DNA of 64,000 nucleotides, from contig NW_006495933.1 in assembly GCF_000471905.2 (NCBI RefSeq), positions 859,701-923,700 on the forward strand, read 5' to 3'. The notes under the pieces were generated by a model. That model did no database searches. It had not been told where the DNA came from and worked only from the letters and a program-made list of their open reading frames with translations. This document shows positions 29,741-40,629 of this stretch, one piece after another (positions within the stretch are counted from its first letter, which is position 1; every line of letters starts with the position of its first letter). Source of the stretch: Amborella trichopoda. Taxonomy: Eukaryota; Streptophyta; Magnoliopsida; Amborellales; Amborellaceae. The position numbers were made by a program, and so were the translations under genes.

Positions 29741-31446
29741 CTATCCATGGCTGAGAAGTCGAATGTTCAGCAAGATCTGAGCCATTATTACCCGGGTCGA
29801 GAGTTCGGAGGCCCTCTTATACCATTGAGCAGTGATTTGAGGATCGCTTTCTGAAACGTTGTAAGACTCTTGACATTCTTGTATTTTTTTTGTGATTATA
29901 CCATGAAAATTGGAGCATTCACACAAGTTGTGGCCCAAGATCTGATGGTACGGGCACCAATGGTCCTCAGTCCCCTGAGCAAGGCGGCGGGGCTGCCTTG
30001 CCGGTTTTGGAGTGATGAGGCCTTCTTGAAGAATTATAGCAAAAAAGGCGTGAAGGAGACCAGGCGCTTCATCTTCCTCTTGGATTGTTACTGCGTGGGA
30101 GGCTTCTACTGCCCCGAACACTTTCTTTAGCTCTACAAGCTTTATTTGACTTTTTTGAATCAGAGCCTTGATAATGTCTTTTAGCATGAAGCAGTCATCT
30201 GTGGGGTGATTGATCCTTCGATGGTAAGCACAGTAATTCGCCTGAGTATCGAGTCCAGCTTGATCAAAGAACTTAGGCTCTGGATTCGTGATCATGTTCT
30301 GTTCAAATAAAAATTGGAATAGCGTTGACACCCATTTCTTCTCAAAAGGGTAGACTTTATTCCTATGCCTGGTCCAATAATCATCTCGATTAAGGTTCGC
30401 AGATGGGGGTACTCAGTTGTACGACTGTTGTTGCTTGCCTGGATGAGGTGTTTTCATTGTGTTTACCCCTTTGGAGAGGTCCAAAGTTTGAGGAGGAGCT
30501 TTCTTTGGATTATTGACCGTGAGGGCTACATTGATCATTCCTTTTTATTGGCTGCCCCGGGTGTTAGTCCTAGCATTACCATTACTCCGGTTGTTCCATG
30601 AGCTTGCAGACTGTTGTCATGACCCGCTATGGTGGCGTGATAGGCTTTCTATGCGGACCAATTTAGAGATTAGCTTTGACATGGAAGTCGGATTGGAGGC
30701 CTCAACATGTAGAGCAATTTCAGGTCACATGTTTCGCACACAAGTTTGAATTGCTTCCTTCTCAGGCATAGGGTTGGGATGGCAAGCAGCCAAATTTCTC
30801 CACCTTGATATGAATTGATCGACGGGCTCATTGGAATCTTGGACCAAGGTGAGAAGGTCGATGGTTTGAACCTCTCTCTCGACCTCGTAAAAATGTTGGT
30901 GGAATAGTTTCTCCATCTCGCTCAGGTATGTACTGAGTTTGGGGGAAGCCGAGCATACCACTGAAGAGTTGGGCCATCAAGGTTTTCAACAAAATGACGG
31001 AGAAGGAGTCTTCCATTAGCCGTTGTCTCTCAACACGCTGCTTGGAAGTTGGCGATATGCTGGTTCAGAGACGTGGTTCCGTTGAATAAGGGAAACTTCC
31101 CTTTCTTGTAATCTGAAGGAAATGACACCTGGCCGATATATGAAGGGTACGACTTTTGATAAGGCATCGCACCCTGTATCACCAGAATTTGTCTATTCTT
31201 TAAGCTATGGGTCACCATAGCATTGATGTTCGTGTGTGAGACGGGGTGAGGGTCAAAATTGTCCTGTGAGGCAAGGGGGAAGGGCTGCCTTGGAGGTACA
31301 TCATCTGAGTGATGGGAATCAACCTCATGATTAGTTGATTGTCGTGCGGCATCTATGCGATCGATCTTCTCCATCATTGCAAGCACCATGTCGTCAAGTT
31401 TATTCATGATCTCTTCCTGAGAGTTGCTGAGCTCATTTATAACCAT
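29741..31446 (-). pseudogene. Gag of the minus-strand A copy
   Basis: Three blocks are read from the right: N-terminus 31446-31030 (MVINELSNSQEEIM, coiled helix, then KGKFPLFNGTTSLNQHIANF); capsid-like core 30961-30725 (YLSEMEKLFHQHFYE and EPVDQFISRWRNLA, the Retrotrans_gag signature); and zinc region 30331-29741. The zinc region has two knuckle-like motifs, YCAYHRRINHPTDDC and WCPYHQILGHNLCEC, separated by LQEGLITPKPARQPRRLAQG. Two such C-x2-H...H...C motifs are typical of Tat gag. Stops and shifts between the blocks make it a pseudogene. Confidence 0.8.
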
Positions 31447-31449
31447 TAT

Positions 31450-31960
31450 GCTGATTTTTTTTCCAAGGATGTCAACGGTAGTTGTAGTTTATGGCTTACG
31501 AACTTGACAGGTCGCACGTGGCAAATCGATCAGCAGGAGGTCAGCATGCCCCAGCTGGACTCAAGTCCTATACACCGATCGCGTGAGGACCGGTTCTTAA
31601 TGGTCTTAAGACCGTGGCTACTGAGTGGCTGGGTCATCTTCTTCAACACTAACCACAGTGCAAGGTTCATGACCTCCTTCTTCAGGCTCCGCCATCTAAA
31701 GAGGGTTGAAGGGGTTTAGGAGAAGAGGGTCATCAAAGTTAGCTGCCCCGACTGCCTTGGCCACTTCCTTGGTAAGAATTTAAAGACCCTTGTCATGTTT
31801 GGCCTTGAGATTTTGATGAACCTCATGCTAAAACTGTGATTGGGACTGCAGCTGGTCAGTTCTTCTTGTGCAAGAAACTCCATTAAGTGAGGCAACGGGT
31901 GTGGGCCAAGCACTAGAGTCATTCTGGGCCAGGGAGGATGAAGAATAAGATCTCCCATCC
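31450..31960 (-). other. Leader of the minus-strand A copy
   Basis: It matches in reverse the leader at about 1780-2330, for example LGPHPLPHLMEFLAQ against LGPHSLHQLIKTALA, and the TGGCATGGAGG/CTGGACTCAAGTCC neighbourhood. Near 31960 the homology stops and a plus-strand gag begins. This is the inversion junction between two copies. Confidence 0.55.
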
Positions 31961-32089
31961 GGTATTTGCCCCGAGCTCTCTTATGGGATTCAGAGACAAG
32001 AACGAGATGATGGGGCGGGAAGGTCTTCGAGTACCAAGGTTGGAGGTGCTTGCTCGAAGAGGGAGGAGCAGGCAGGAGTAGGGTTGACT

Positions 32090-33300
32090 ATGAGCACACT
32101 TTAGTCGAGAGCGACGGGACTGAGAACCTCTGGTGTCCGTATCATCTGATATGAGGCCATGACCTGAGCGAATGCACTGGCTTCCACAAGCTCTTGGCAA
32201 AGAAGATGCAGCAGCACCAAGAAGTTCATGGTAACCCAGAAGGACACCCTCAACTCCTTGCTCCACTAGTGTAAGAAGACCTCTTGCCACAAGCCCAGGG
32301 AAGTGCACTAGACCCTCTACAGACCCTCTTCGAGGCAATGCTCCAACAGGGTCTCGTCACTCCAAAACCTGCCAGGCAGCCTAGGCATCTTGCCCAGGGT
32401 ACGAAACATCTCTGGTGTTCATATCACCAGGCATGAGGCCATGAGCTAAGGGAATGCTCTGGGTTCGATGCTGTAGTCACGGCGAAGGTACAAAAATGCC
32501 ACATTTGTTTGCGCTGTTCTCCTAGAACGCTTCCAAGCCATCGCTCCCGTCCAAGAGGAAATCCCACTACAGGTTCCCTATGAGCCTACATAGACCCTTC
32601 AAAGCCCTTGACTTCTCAGCCTTAGGAAGTCTACCATGGACGAAGTAGGCTCAAGTCCCCGAAGCGTGAGGCAGTCCGTGAAGCTAGGGTCTACTCATCA
32701 GTCCGATAGGATGAACCAAACACCTCCCAAGTTATTCAGAAGGAGACCCGCACCTAGGTCGGCTCACCGAAGGAACCACATTCCTTAGCCACCAATCGAG
32801 GAAGAATTTCTCAAGCCCCTTCCTCCACTGCTGACCTTACAAGACTTCATCCTAAGCGTAACACGCCTTATCCCTTCGTCCAATACGGGTGACGACATTA
32901 AAAGCATCCCTCAACGGTTAGAGCTGGGGTACATGTCCAATTCAGGTAACGACATAAAAAGCTGCTCAGAATACTCTTTGCTCCTCTTCTTCTACTTCTC
33001 ATCCCTCTTCTTCTATCTATTTCACATGTGCAATTCGACAGTGCCCAGACTTCTACACTCTAAACAGAGAGCTCGAAGGCACCAACATCAGTAGGTCGCA
33101 TCGGAGGAGCCTAAGAAAGATGTTGGCCCAGGCGGCTGGATTCTTGACGGTCACTGAGTCCCTAGCAGCCCAAGCCGAGACCAACCCATCTTCAAGCTCC
33201 TGTTCCAAGGAGACCTCCCATATGGTGCAGATCTTAAAAGTGTCATCTAGCACGAGGAAAATGAGCTTAAGATCAGGGAAGTAGATATAGCCCACACCTC
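32090..33300 (+). pseudogene. Gag 3' part with duplicated second zinc motif
   Basis: Two copies of the second zinc-knuckle motif lie about 280 bp apart: LWCPYHLI*GHDLSEC at 32128 and LWCSYHQA*GHELREC at 32410. Each has TGA at the same place; the minus-strand copy has a sense codon there (HQILGH). Between them is LFEAMLQQGLVTPKPARQP, matching LQEGLITPKPARQP upstream of the second motif in the other copy. Downstream is the linker RELEGTNISRSHRRSL (33070). The reading is broken by stops. The region is the C-terminal half of gag plus linker. Confidence 0.7.
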
Positions 33301-33437
33301 AAAAGCTCAAGGTCCTCAAGTTTCCTGATCCTTCACTTTTCCCCAAAACTCAACCTCAAACCTCCACATCCCTAATACAAATCCTTATTACTGCCCCATC
33401 AGCTTAGACTGTACTAGCCTAACAACGAAGTCAGCCA

Positions 33438-34290
33438 GTGTCACAAACTAAAACTCAACCAAAACCTGCTCCTAAACCTACCCTACCACCTACACCAGTG
33501 ACAGGATTCGGAGCACAGAAGGTTGATGAGGATAAGGTGAAATATGACATAGTTGGGCATTTGAAAAAGCTTCCAACCCTTCTAAGTATCTATGATGCCC
33601 TTACGTTGTCTAGATACAACCGTATGGCCCTGGTTCAAGCCCTTTCTAACTTGGAGGTATACGAGACTGAAGTGGAGCCTATTGAGGTCGACCCAGCCAT
33701 CTGAGTGGGTGCTTAGCGATCACCTTTTTCGAAGATGACCTTCACTTGGGAGGAAACTTTCGCAATTGTCCCCTATTCATGAATGGTGAATTACATGCCT
33801 GCCCTATAAACCGAATTATGTTGGATGGAGGGTCAGCAGTCAACCTGATCTCGAGAAGGATCCTCACTCCATTGGGATTAATATTTGGCGACCTCACTCC
33901 TACCAACATCACCGTGCAAGGGTTCAACCAATCAGGAGAAAATCCATCTAGAACAATTCGTCTTCGCCTCAAGAGTGACCTGAATGATTACAGTTAGTTT
34001 CATGTAATCGACATCTTACAATGTTCTGCTCGGCCGTCCTTGGCTTCACAAACAGGGGGTGGTTCCTTCCACGCTCCACCAATGCTTCAAATACAGTTGA
34101 GATGGGAGAAAACACATAGTCTATGTTGATAGGAGACCATTCCTTGTAGCCGAGACTCACTACCCTGACTTTAAGTACTATTTCACTGATCTTCCAGCAC
34201 CAGAAAGGCCAAAGGATGATGATTGGAAATCTTTGAGAGAGACAGGACCCTTGTCTCATGATGATGTCGAAGATGTTGGGTGAATGATTA
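33438..34290 (+). pseudogene. Retropepsin (aspartic protease) region
   Basis: The protease cuts the gag-pol polyprotein. The lead-in reads KYDIVGHLKKLPTLLSIYDAL (its core LKKLPTLLSIYDAL), then after a stop at 33703 ITFFEDDLHLGGN. The active-site turn is INRIMLDGGSAVNLIS, where D-G-G replaces the usual D-T/S-G, as is common in Tat elements. Next come ITVQGFNQSGE and, after a stop at 33997, [20 protein letters not shown] and YVDRRPFLVAETHYP, the conserved post-protease block. Stops and frameshifts interrupt it. RT does not follow. Confidence 0.8.
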
Positions 34291-34299
34291 CGGTCATAT

Positions 34300-34960
34300 T
34301 TAAAGATGAGAAAGACAAGGCAGGATCCTTCCCTTGAATCCAATTTACCCAAGTATACCTTGCTACATCTCTGAGGTCACATCTCTGAGATCATGGTGTC
34401 AGCTTCCCCCTCTACCTCCACTTCTAACTCACCCAGAACAGAATTAGAAGCAACTCTTCAGGCTGAGAAAGCCCTAGAGGTAGATCTTCTAGCACCGAGG
34501 GTCACCTACATGCCGAACTAGCAAAAAGTCCTGCATGTTCCCATTGCTCTTTTAGAATCAGAACTGATATACCAACAACCAAGGAAGGTACTCTAAATCC
34601 CATCCTCCTTGAACAAGGAGATCACCAGCAGCCAAAATAAGGTCTTACTCTTCTCAGATGCTCTCGGAGAAGGACAGGTCGACAAGAGGCAGCCCTCTAG
34701 CTCTCAAGAATAAGACCCCATGGCAGAGCTAAGAAGTTAGGTTCGTAGCCTTCAAAATCCGTTGGAGGTTATGCGCATCGCTTCAAAGCACTTAATGGAG
34801 TTCGTCCCTGAGACCAAGACCTATGATGAGCTCAAGAGCAATGCACCCCGAAGCAAAGCCAAAGGTCTTCCAGATTGGAGTATTTATAGCGAACACGCTC
34901 ACCAAATCATGAGAACCATGAATTATGAGCCCCTGTCTATCAAACATTAAGGGGTGAGGA
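34300..34960 (+). other. Unassigned stretch between protease and antisense ORF
   Basis: The plus strand has an open frame 34762-34950 reading MEVMRIASKHLMEFVPETKT and later RTMNYEPLSIKH. I do not recognise it. Its place, after the protease block and before the antisense ORF, is where RT to integrase are expected, but no motif of those enzymes is visible. Confidence 0.3.
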
Positions 34961-34999
34961 AGAAACTGCTCCCCCATTCGAGGTCATTGAAGCCACAGC

Positions 35000-37900
35000 A
35001 AGCTGTCATAAGAGAAAGAAAGGTGTGGGCAATTCTTTTTCGTCTCACACTCTGAAAGGGTAGAAGCGTAAAGACACACATCGCATAGAGAAGAAAATGA
35101 CATTTCATTCTTGAAACAGGGGAATTACAAGTGTCCAGATACAATAAAGAAAAGAGAAAGAATAATAGAAAAAAAAGGCACTGTAAAAAATGGTCAATGA
35201 TCTCATTGACCTTTCCCATGCAGTCTTCGGCCGATGCCTTCGCCCGTTGGATATCTCCCCTCAGTTCGGCCAACAGCCCAACCTTTTGCTCCACCAAGGA
35301 CAACTTTGCCCCCAAGGATTATTCGAGGTCAAACAGTTTCTGTTCCAGCTCCTTATCCTTAGCCTCCCAAGTTGTCGTCTCCTTCTCCAGCTTTTCAAGT
35401 TCCCGCGCCCACTTGGCTGTTTTTGCCTGCAGGGTCATTACCCTGATTTGGCGTGTTATGGCCTCCTCAGCATGGGCGGACCTATGAGAGACAGTGGCCT
35501 CCCTCTCTTATAGCTAAGCCTCCACCAGTTCATGGTTGTGTGCTTGTGAGGCTTCCATGAACTCTAACAGGGAGCCCCCTAACAGTGCTACAGTCTCTTC
35601 CTCCTGCAGAGCTTTTACCCTCCAACTCTTTCACAATACTATCAAAGTAGGGGACGGCCTTGGGTGCGCCTCCTAAGGCAAGCTGCTTCAGTTGCATGAG
35701 CTCGTCGCTAAGCTTGGCCAGGGGTAGCTCCTTCATCTTTTGAAAGCCAACCCTAAGCATCTCTATGATAATTCCAGGCATTCCACTGAGGATGGGTCTA
35801 GGCAATGCAGTAGGTGTAACTATAGTAGGAGAATCCCCAGCTGCAGCTAAGGCCTCAGGCACCCCAGATTCAGGGGTAACCTCAGGCTGCCCTGGTATCT
35901 CAGCAACAGCCCTTTCACTCAAATCTCCCCCCATGGCCTCTTCTAGCTCGACCCTCTCATGTTTAGGTGCTGTAGCTTCGCTCTTTGTAGGTGCTGCAGC
36001 CTCAGCCAGGGCAAGGGTGACCTCCCCGCCTGGAGCTACCGTCTCATGGTGTACCATGGTAGTCTTCTCTCCTGGGGCAGTGTCTTCTTCCTGCTCCCTC
36101 TCTCTTTGATCCCCCACCTCTGCCTCGGCAAGTGCATCACCTCTCTCTTCTCCTTCTTTGCCTTTGTCTTCTATATCAGCCATTTCAGCTACCGTTTCTT
36201 TTGTCGGGCCTGCCGCTTTCATGGCTATAGGGCCCTCCACCCCTTCATCATCCACTGGGGCTGCCATTTTCGACCCTCAAAATTAGCCGTCTGAGGATGT
36301 TCTTCATTTGCATCCCCTACAGCTAAATCACCTGAAGCAGTAACTTCCTACTGCTTGGGCAACCCTTCTGCCATCTCTGGGGCCCCAGCCTCCTCTATGA
36401 CCATGAGCCCTTCTTCCCGAATAAAGCTTGGGGCTTTCCCTTCCACGACTGCACCCTCTACCTCGGTAGGTGCAGCAACCTTCTGGGCCTCAGAGGCTTT
36501 CTCCACCTCGATTGCCTTATCAAGGCCGGCCTCATTAGCCCGGTGATGTCGATCGGTGCTGTGGGATTGAAAGCACCGGTCAGAGTCTTTGAAGAGCTAG
36601 AGGGGGGCTTAGATGAAAGGGAAGACGAATCCTCAAGAGCAGAGGATGATGCAAAAATAACATGGGACATGTAGGACTTCGAGGAAGCAGCCGGTGAAGA
36701 ATCATCTTCCGGTTCTCGAACCACTAGATATTTATGCCCCTTACGCTTCGGAGCCTGACAAGCTGATGCACGAGGAAAGGCCGGGGCAGTCCGCTTCCTC
36801 TTCTTCCCCTTCACTTGAGAAGGCACAACAGTCTCAGAAGCACCCCCTTGATAAGAGCCCGCTGCAAGTTTGCTGTGAGGGCCGCTCCCTATCAACTTAT
36901 TCAAATCCTGAATCGGGCACTCTTCATACCCCGGAACCTTGTAGCCCTCCTTCCTTTTGAAAATAGCAGAGAGGTTATAAAAAATTCTCTCTGTCTTCTT
37001 CTCCATATCGAGAAATCATGGCAGAGACTTGTCCATGGAAATTTGGCGAGGCTGCCCAACGTCGCGCCAGTTCCAGGGGAAGCCTAGGGTGAATATCTCC
37101 CCCAATGGAGGAGTCCTTGCTATCCTCCTTTGCCGCGTGTCTTGGTTCCAATGGGAGTGCTCCCCTTTTTAGCGGTGGCTGGCTTCCCAATAACCCTTAT
37201 TGGGAGTGTTCGTGGGCCTTAGTCGCTCACACTATTCTGCCAAAATATGACAACATGCACTTGTTGATCTCGGTGAACTCCAAGCACATGGCCCAAGCTG
37301 TGGGAATTTGCCTCGGGAACGAGGTCTCACGATGGGTCCCCAACTGGTTGTTCTTCCTGCGGCTGATTTTGCTCTACCGTTAAAGAATATAGAGAATGGA
37401 CACCCTTGGTCCATCCCATGCTATTGGGGAAATCAATGAGGGAAATACCCCTCAATCTTGGCACTATGGATGGTACGGTAGGGTAGAGCCCCGCCTCTAA
37501 CACTCAACATGAACATCAACTTCTTATGCGTGGTAGGAGCACCATCCATGCTCTTACCCAGCTCATTGGCAAAAGCAAGATTCATGAGGTTTTTGATCGG
37601 GAAGGCAGGTCTACTCATATGAAGTGATCATTACAAGCTACGTGCATGACCAGGAGTATGGAAGATTGCTTTCTTCCTAGCAATCTTAAGAAGAAACAGG
37701 CACATTGTTTCCTCGAACACCCTAGTTCTAAGGTAGGTGTTGGGGAAATAAGTCCCATGCCATCCATACACATAGTAGAGGAGGGAAAGGAGTCTTGAAG
37801 TCCCCTGGGAAGGGTTCACCATCCCACTATATCGTTCCCTCCTTCATCACCTTGATAGGTTTTTCCCTTGGACACAGCTCCCAAGCCATAGTATATGCAG

Positions 37901-38480
37901 CATAAGACTGGCTGTGCGAGCGCTTACTCTCGCCCCCTCGCCATGTCGCAGGCTACATAGAACATGCCTGGATGTATAATATCTGCTCCCCTGGGGAGAG
38001 CGAATTTGCACAAGAAGAGTACCAGGAACACCGCCAGAAAGAGGAGGTCATTCCCGCTATGCAGCTCAAATACTGGAGGGGCTCCCTTCATGGATGCCTT
38101 CCCCTTTCCTCTCGGGCTTGGACCAGCCTCATCATTACACTCTCCATAGAAGAATGCCACCCATTGGGTGAAGGAGACCCATCCATTCTTGGACTCAGAA
38201 CAGAGCAGCTGGTAAATCAAGAATAACTCTTGCAATCTAGCTGGTGGGTTTTCTTTCCCGACCCTTTTACCTCTAAAAATGACTGAGTTCGGGGGCACGA
38301 ACTCGTCATAAATAGCACCGATGAGTGGGAGCCCACCGATGAAGTACAGGTCTAGCAGAGACATTCTTGCTTCCCCATGACCAAGTGGCCACGTATTATT
38401 ACATGGCTCTAGGTTTCCAATAGCACCTTAACAGTGTTTGAGCAAGGGTCATAGTATCTTGCTGAGCACTGAATGGCAGC
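35000..38480 (-). pseudogene. Antisense plant-mobile-domain (PMD)-like ORF, interrupted
   Basis: On the strand opposite to the element, several frames line up in order. At 38364-37924: LYFIGGLPLIGAIYDEF, SFTQWVAFFYGE, FALPRGADIIHPGMFYVAC, matching the PMD pattern of a strand-rich core, a FxFP motif and an aromatic/charged MARG-type end. At 37822-37631: YYVYGWHGTYFPNTYL. At 37618-37433: PTTHKKLMFMLSVRGG. Then come a linker (37006-36458) with a KGKKRKR nuclear-signal-like stretch, an acidic part (36267-35530) and a coiled-coil-like end (35487-34947: LVEQKVGLLAELRGDIQRAK). PMD is shared by plant proteins and transposons and is known in extra ORFs of Tat elements. At least five frame breaks make it non-functional. 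Confidence 0.65.
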
Positions 38481-40042
38481 TAGCAGGGAAGCGCACTTCA
38501 GAATGGCTCGGTATCAGCTCATCACTCTTAAGGTCCAAAAAGAGTACCCTTTCAAGTACTGGTGCTACCCTTGCACTCAGAGACTAGCAGAAGACCACTT
38601 CAGTTCTGAGGTCTTCACCATCCTCTTGCTTAGGGTCGGCAAGTCCTCGCTTGAGTCTATGTTCCTGTGCAAACAATGGAAGAGGCCTACCCCTCGTTTT
38701 ATTCTTACATTCTAGTTGCTGTCTTTTCTAACCTCACAACGGACGGGGTCATTAGTAAAGGTGACTCTCAAAGGCCACCTTAGTTCACACAAAGCCTCGG
38801 TGAGCCAGATTGGCTCACCCCTCACTAAGCTTTTGCCGGTGAATTCATTCGTACCAAGCTCCCCTGCACGTGGAAGGTTCTTCACGTTAGGATTGGCGCC
38901 TGAAGGTTGGGCGATGAAGCAAGAGCAAAGGCTTCACTGTCGCGCGCAAGTCACTAAGGGGCTGCATAAGGCTGTCTACAAAATGCTAAGGCGTAGCGTC
39001 GGCTGCATTCGCAAGGGCATATCACTAGCTGATCACGTAAGGCGTAATGCCAGTTGCTCTTATAAAGGCTTTCATCGTGTGCAGAAGGCGAGGCTATTGC
39101 CTTGCATAAAAGACAGGACTATCGCCATCGTAGGACTAAAGAGGCCATCGCTGTACCCAGAAGGTAGGGCTAACACCGTCTCATGACTAAAAGGGCTATC
39201 ACCGTCTGTCGAAGTAAAGCAGTAGCACCACTTGAGGACCAAGACGTAGCGCTATCTGATGCGAGCAAAGGTGGACTAACGTCGTCTGTGTCTAACACCA
39301 GCTGCGCTCAAGCTGTTTGCACACGTCACACGTGCGACACACCATGTCCCTCGAAATCTGAGCATGCCGTCGGACGTGGTCTATCGTCGCGTGTAAGGCA
39401 GGTGGCCTGTCACTGCATGTGCGGAGGGTGACCGTTCACCGTCTCATGGCTCTTCACCTCTCAACCATTACAGCCTTGCAACCCTTCGGGCCCGTACTAT
39501 CATTTCCTCTTCTCACCGAAAACAGTTCCCCATCCATTGGGGACCCCCTTATGACCCTGTTCTTCTCCCTTACTGACGACCGGGAATAAAGGGAAATCAC
39601 CGGAAAGCCCCAACAGTCTCTGTTTTCTTCCTTGGTGTCCCCGAGGCCTCTACAACCTGTCGATTACCACAAGACTTTCAAGAAATCATCGAGGGTTCCT
39701 GAGATTAGTCGGTGACCCCTAGTTTGCCTCTTTCCTCCTTCTCAGTCCCTTGGAGCTCGTTGAAGTGCCTCTGCAATGCCTGCAACTTTGCTAGGCTCCC
39801 TTCTTCTTCTTGAAGGATCCCTGTTCCCTGCTCGAGAAGCCTTGACACTCTCTAAAAATGTTCGTAAGCACTCTGAGAAGGTTTGCGACTTGTTGAAGTT
39901 CGTTGGGGAGCTCCTGAACGACTGTTCCCTATGGCCTAGTTGGAGGTTTATCGCTGGAAGTCTCTTAATGGAAGCTCTCGCTCTTTAAAACTGTCTTCAC
40001 TGTTTTACCGAGGGTCAAATAGTAAAATGGGGTTTTACCCCC

Positions 40043-40049
40043 TTTTATA
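40043..40049 (-). promoter_or_regulatory. Antisense TATA-box motif upstream of the PMD ORF
   Basis: On the minus strand the text is TTTATAAAAGGGGGTAAAAC. It is the same motif as at 23674 and 54229 in the other two 3' regions. It lies about 1.6 kb upstream of the first clear PMD block (38364), reading in the same direction, so it could drive the antisense ORF. Confidence 0.5.
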
Positions 40050-40254
40050 AACAAGAGTTATGCAAAGTGCCCCCCATAAGCTTAAAATGACTCTCCAGTC
40101 CTAATTTTCAAACGCCGATGTGTCTAGGCCAGTGCGGGTCAAGCCCGAGGCCCGAATGCAAGTCGCTGCCTCTTGTAACTCATGTGCTTGCTACCATTTG
40201 TTGCTATCGCTATGCCTTAACACTGTGCGTTGCTAACATGGCACGTTTCTCTAA

Positions 40255-40450
40255 GGCTTAGCACCGCGTGCTTTACTAAAGAAGCTATTGCCTTTTGCTT
40301 CACTAGAAGCTATCGCCTGCGCTTCACCAGAAGCTATCGCCATGTGCTTCACCAGAAGCTATTGCAGTGCGCTTCACCAAAAGCTAACAGCGCATGTGCT
40401 TCAACAAGGGTATAACACCATGTGCGCTTCATCAAGGGCCTAACGCCACG
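40255..40450 (+). repeat. Tandem array, about 30 bp units (GCTTCACCAGAAGCTATCGC)
   Basis: About six units follow each other, such as GCTTCACTAGAAGCTATCGC, GCTTCACCAGAAGCTATCGC and GCTTCACCAAAAGCTAACAGC, with a TGC/CATGTGC spacer, then decay into GCTTCATCAAGGGCC units. AGCTT/AAGCT pairs make each unit weakly self-complementary. Confidence 0.75.
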
Positions 40451-40629
40451 TGCATCATTCAAAACCTAGCGCAGTGCGCATGCTATGACACTCCCATCTA
40501 GACCATCGTTCTGTGTCCCCAGGGAGTTAATTCTTTGCACCACAGCCATCATATCCTCAGGGAGTCAAGTCTTCAATCACGGCTCTGTTCCCCTTGGAGT
40601 CACATTCCCTTACCACATTACGATCTAGG

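Larger units (their letters stand above)
22624..31960 (-). mobile_element. Family A copy, minus strand: gag to 3' region
   Basis: Read right to left: leader (31960-31450), gag (31446-29741), gag-pol linker (about 29390-29016), RT (about 28500-27640), RNase H and second RNase H (27530-26838), integrase (26330-25210), then the 3' region to 22624. The retropepsin is missing between the linker and the RT lead-in. The 3' LTR is absent because family B abuts at 22623, and the 5' LTR is absent because an opposite-strand copy begins near 31960. The domain order PR-RT-RH-aRH-INT with a second RNase H is typical of the Tat lineage. Confidence 0.8.
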
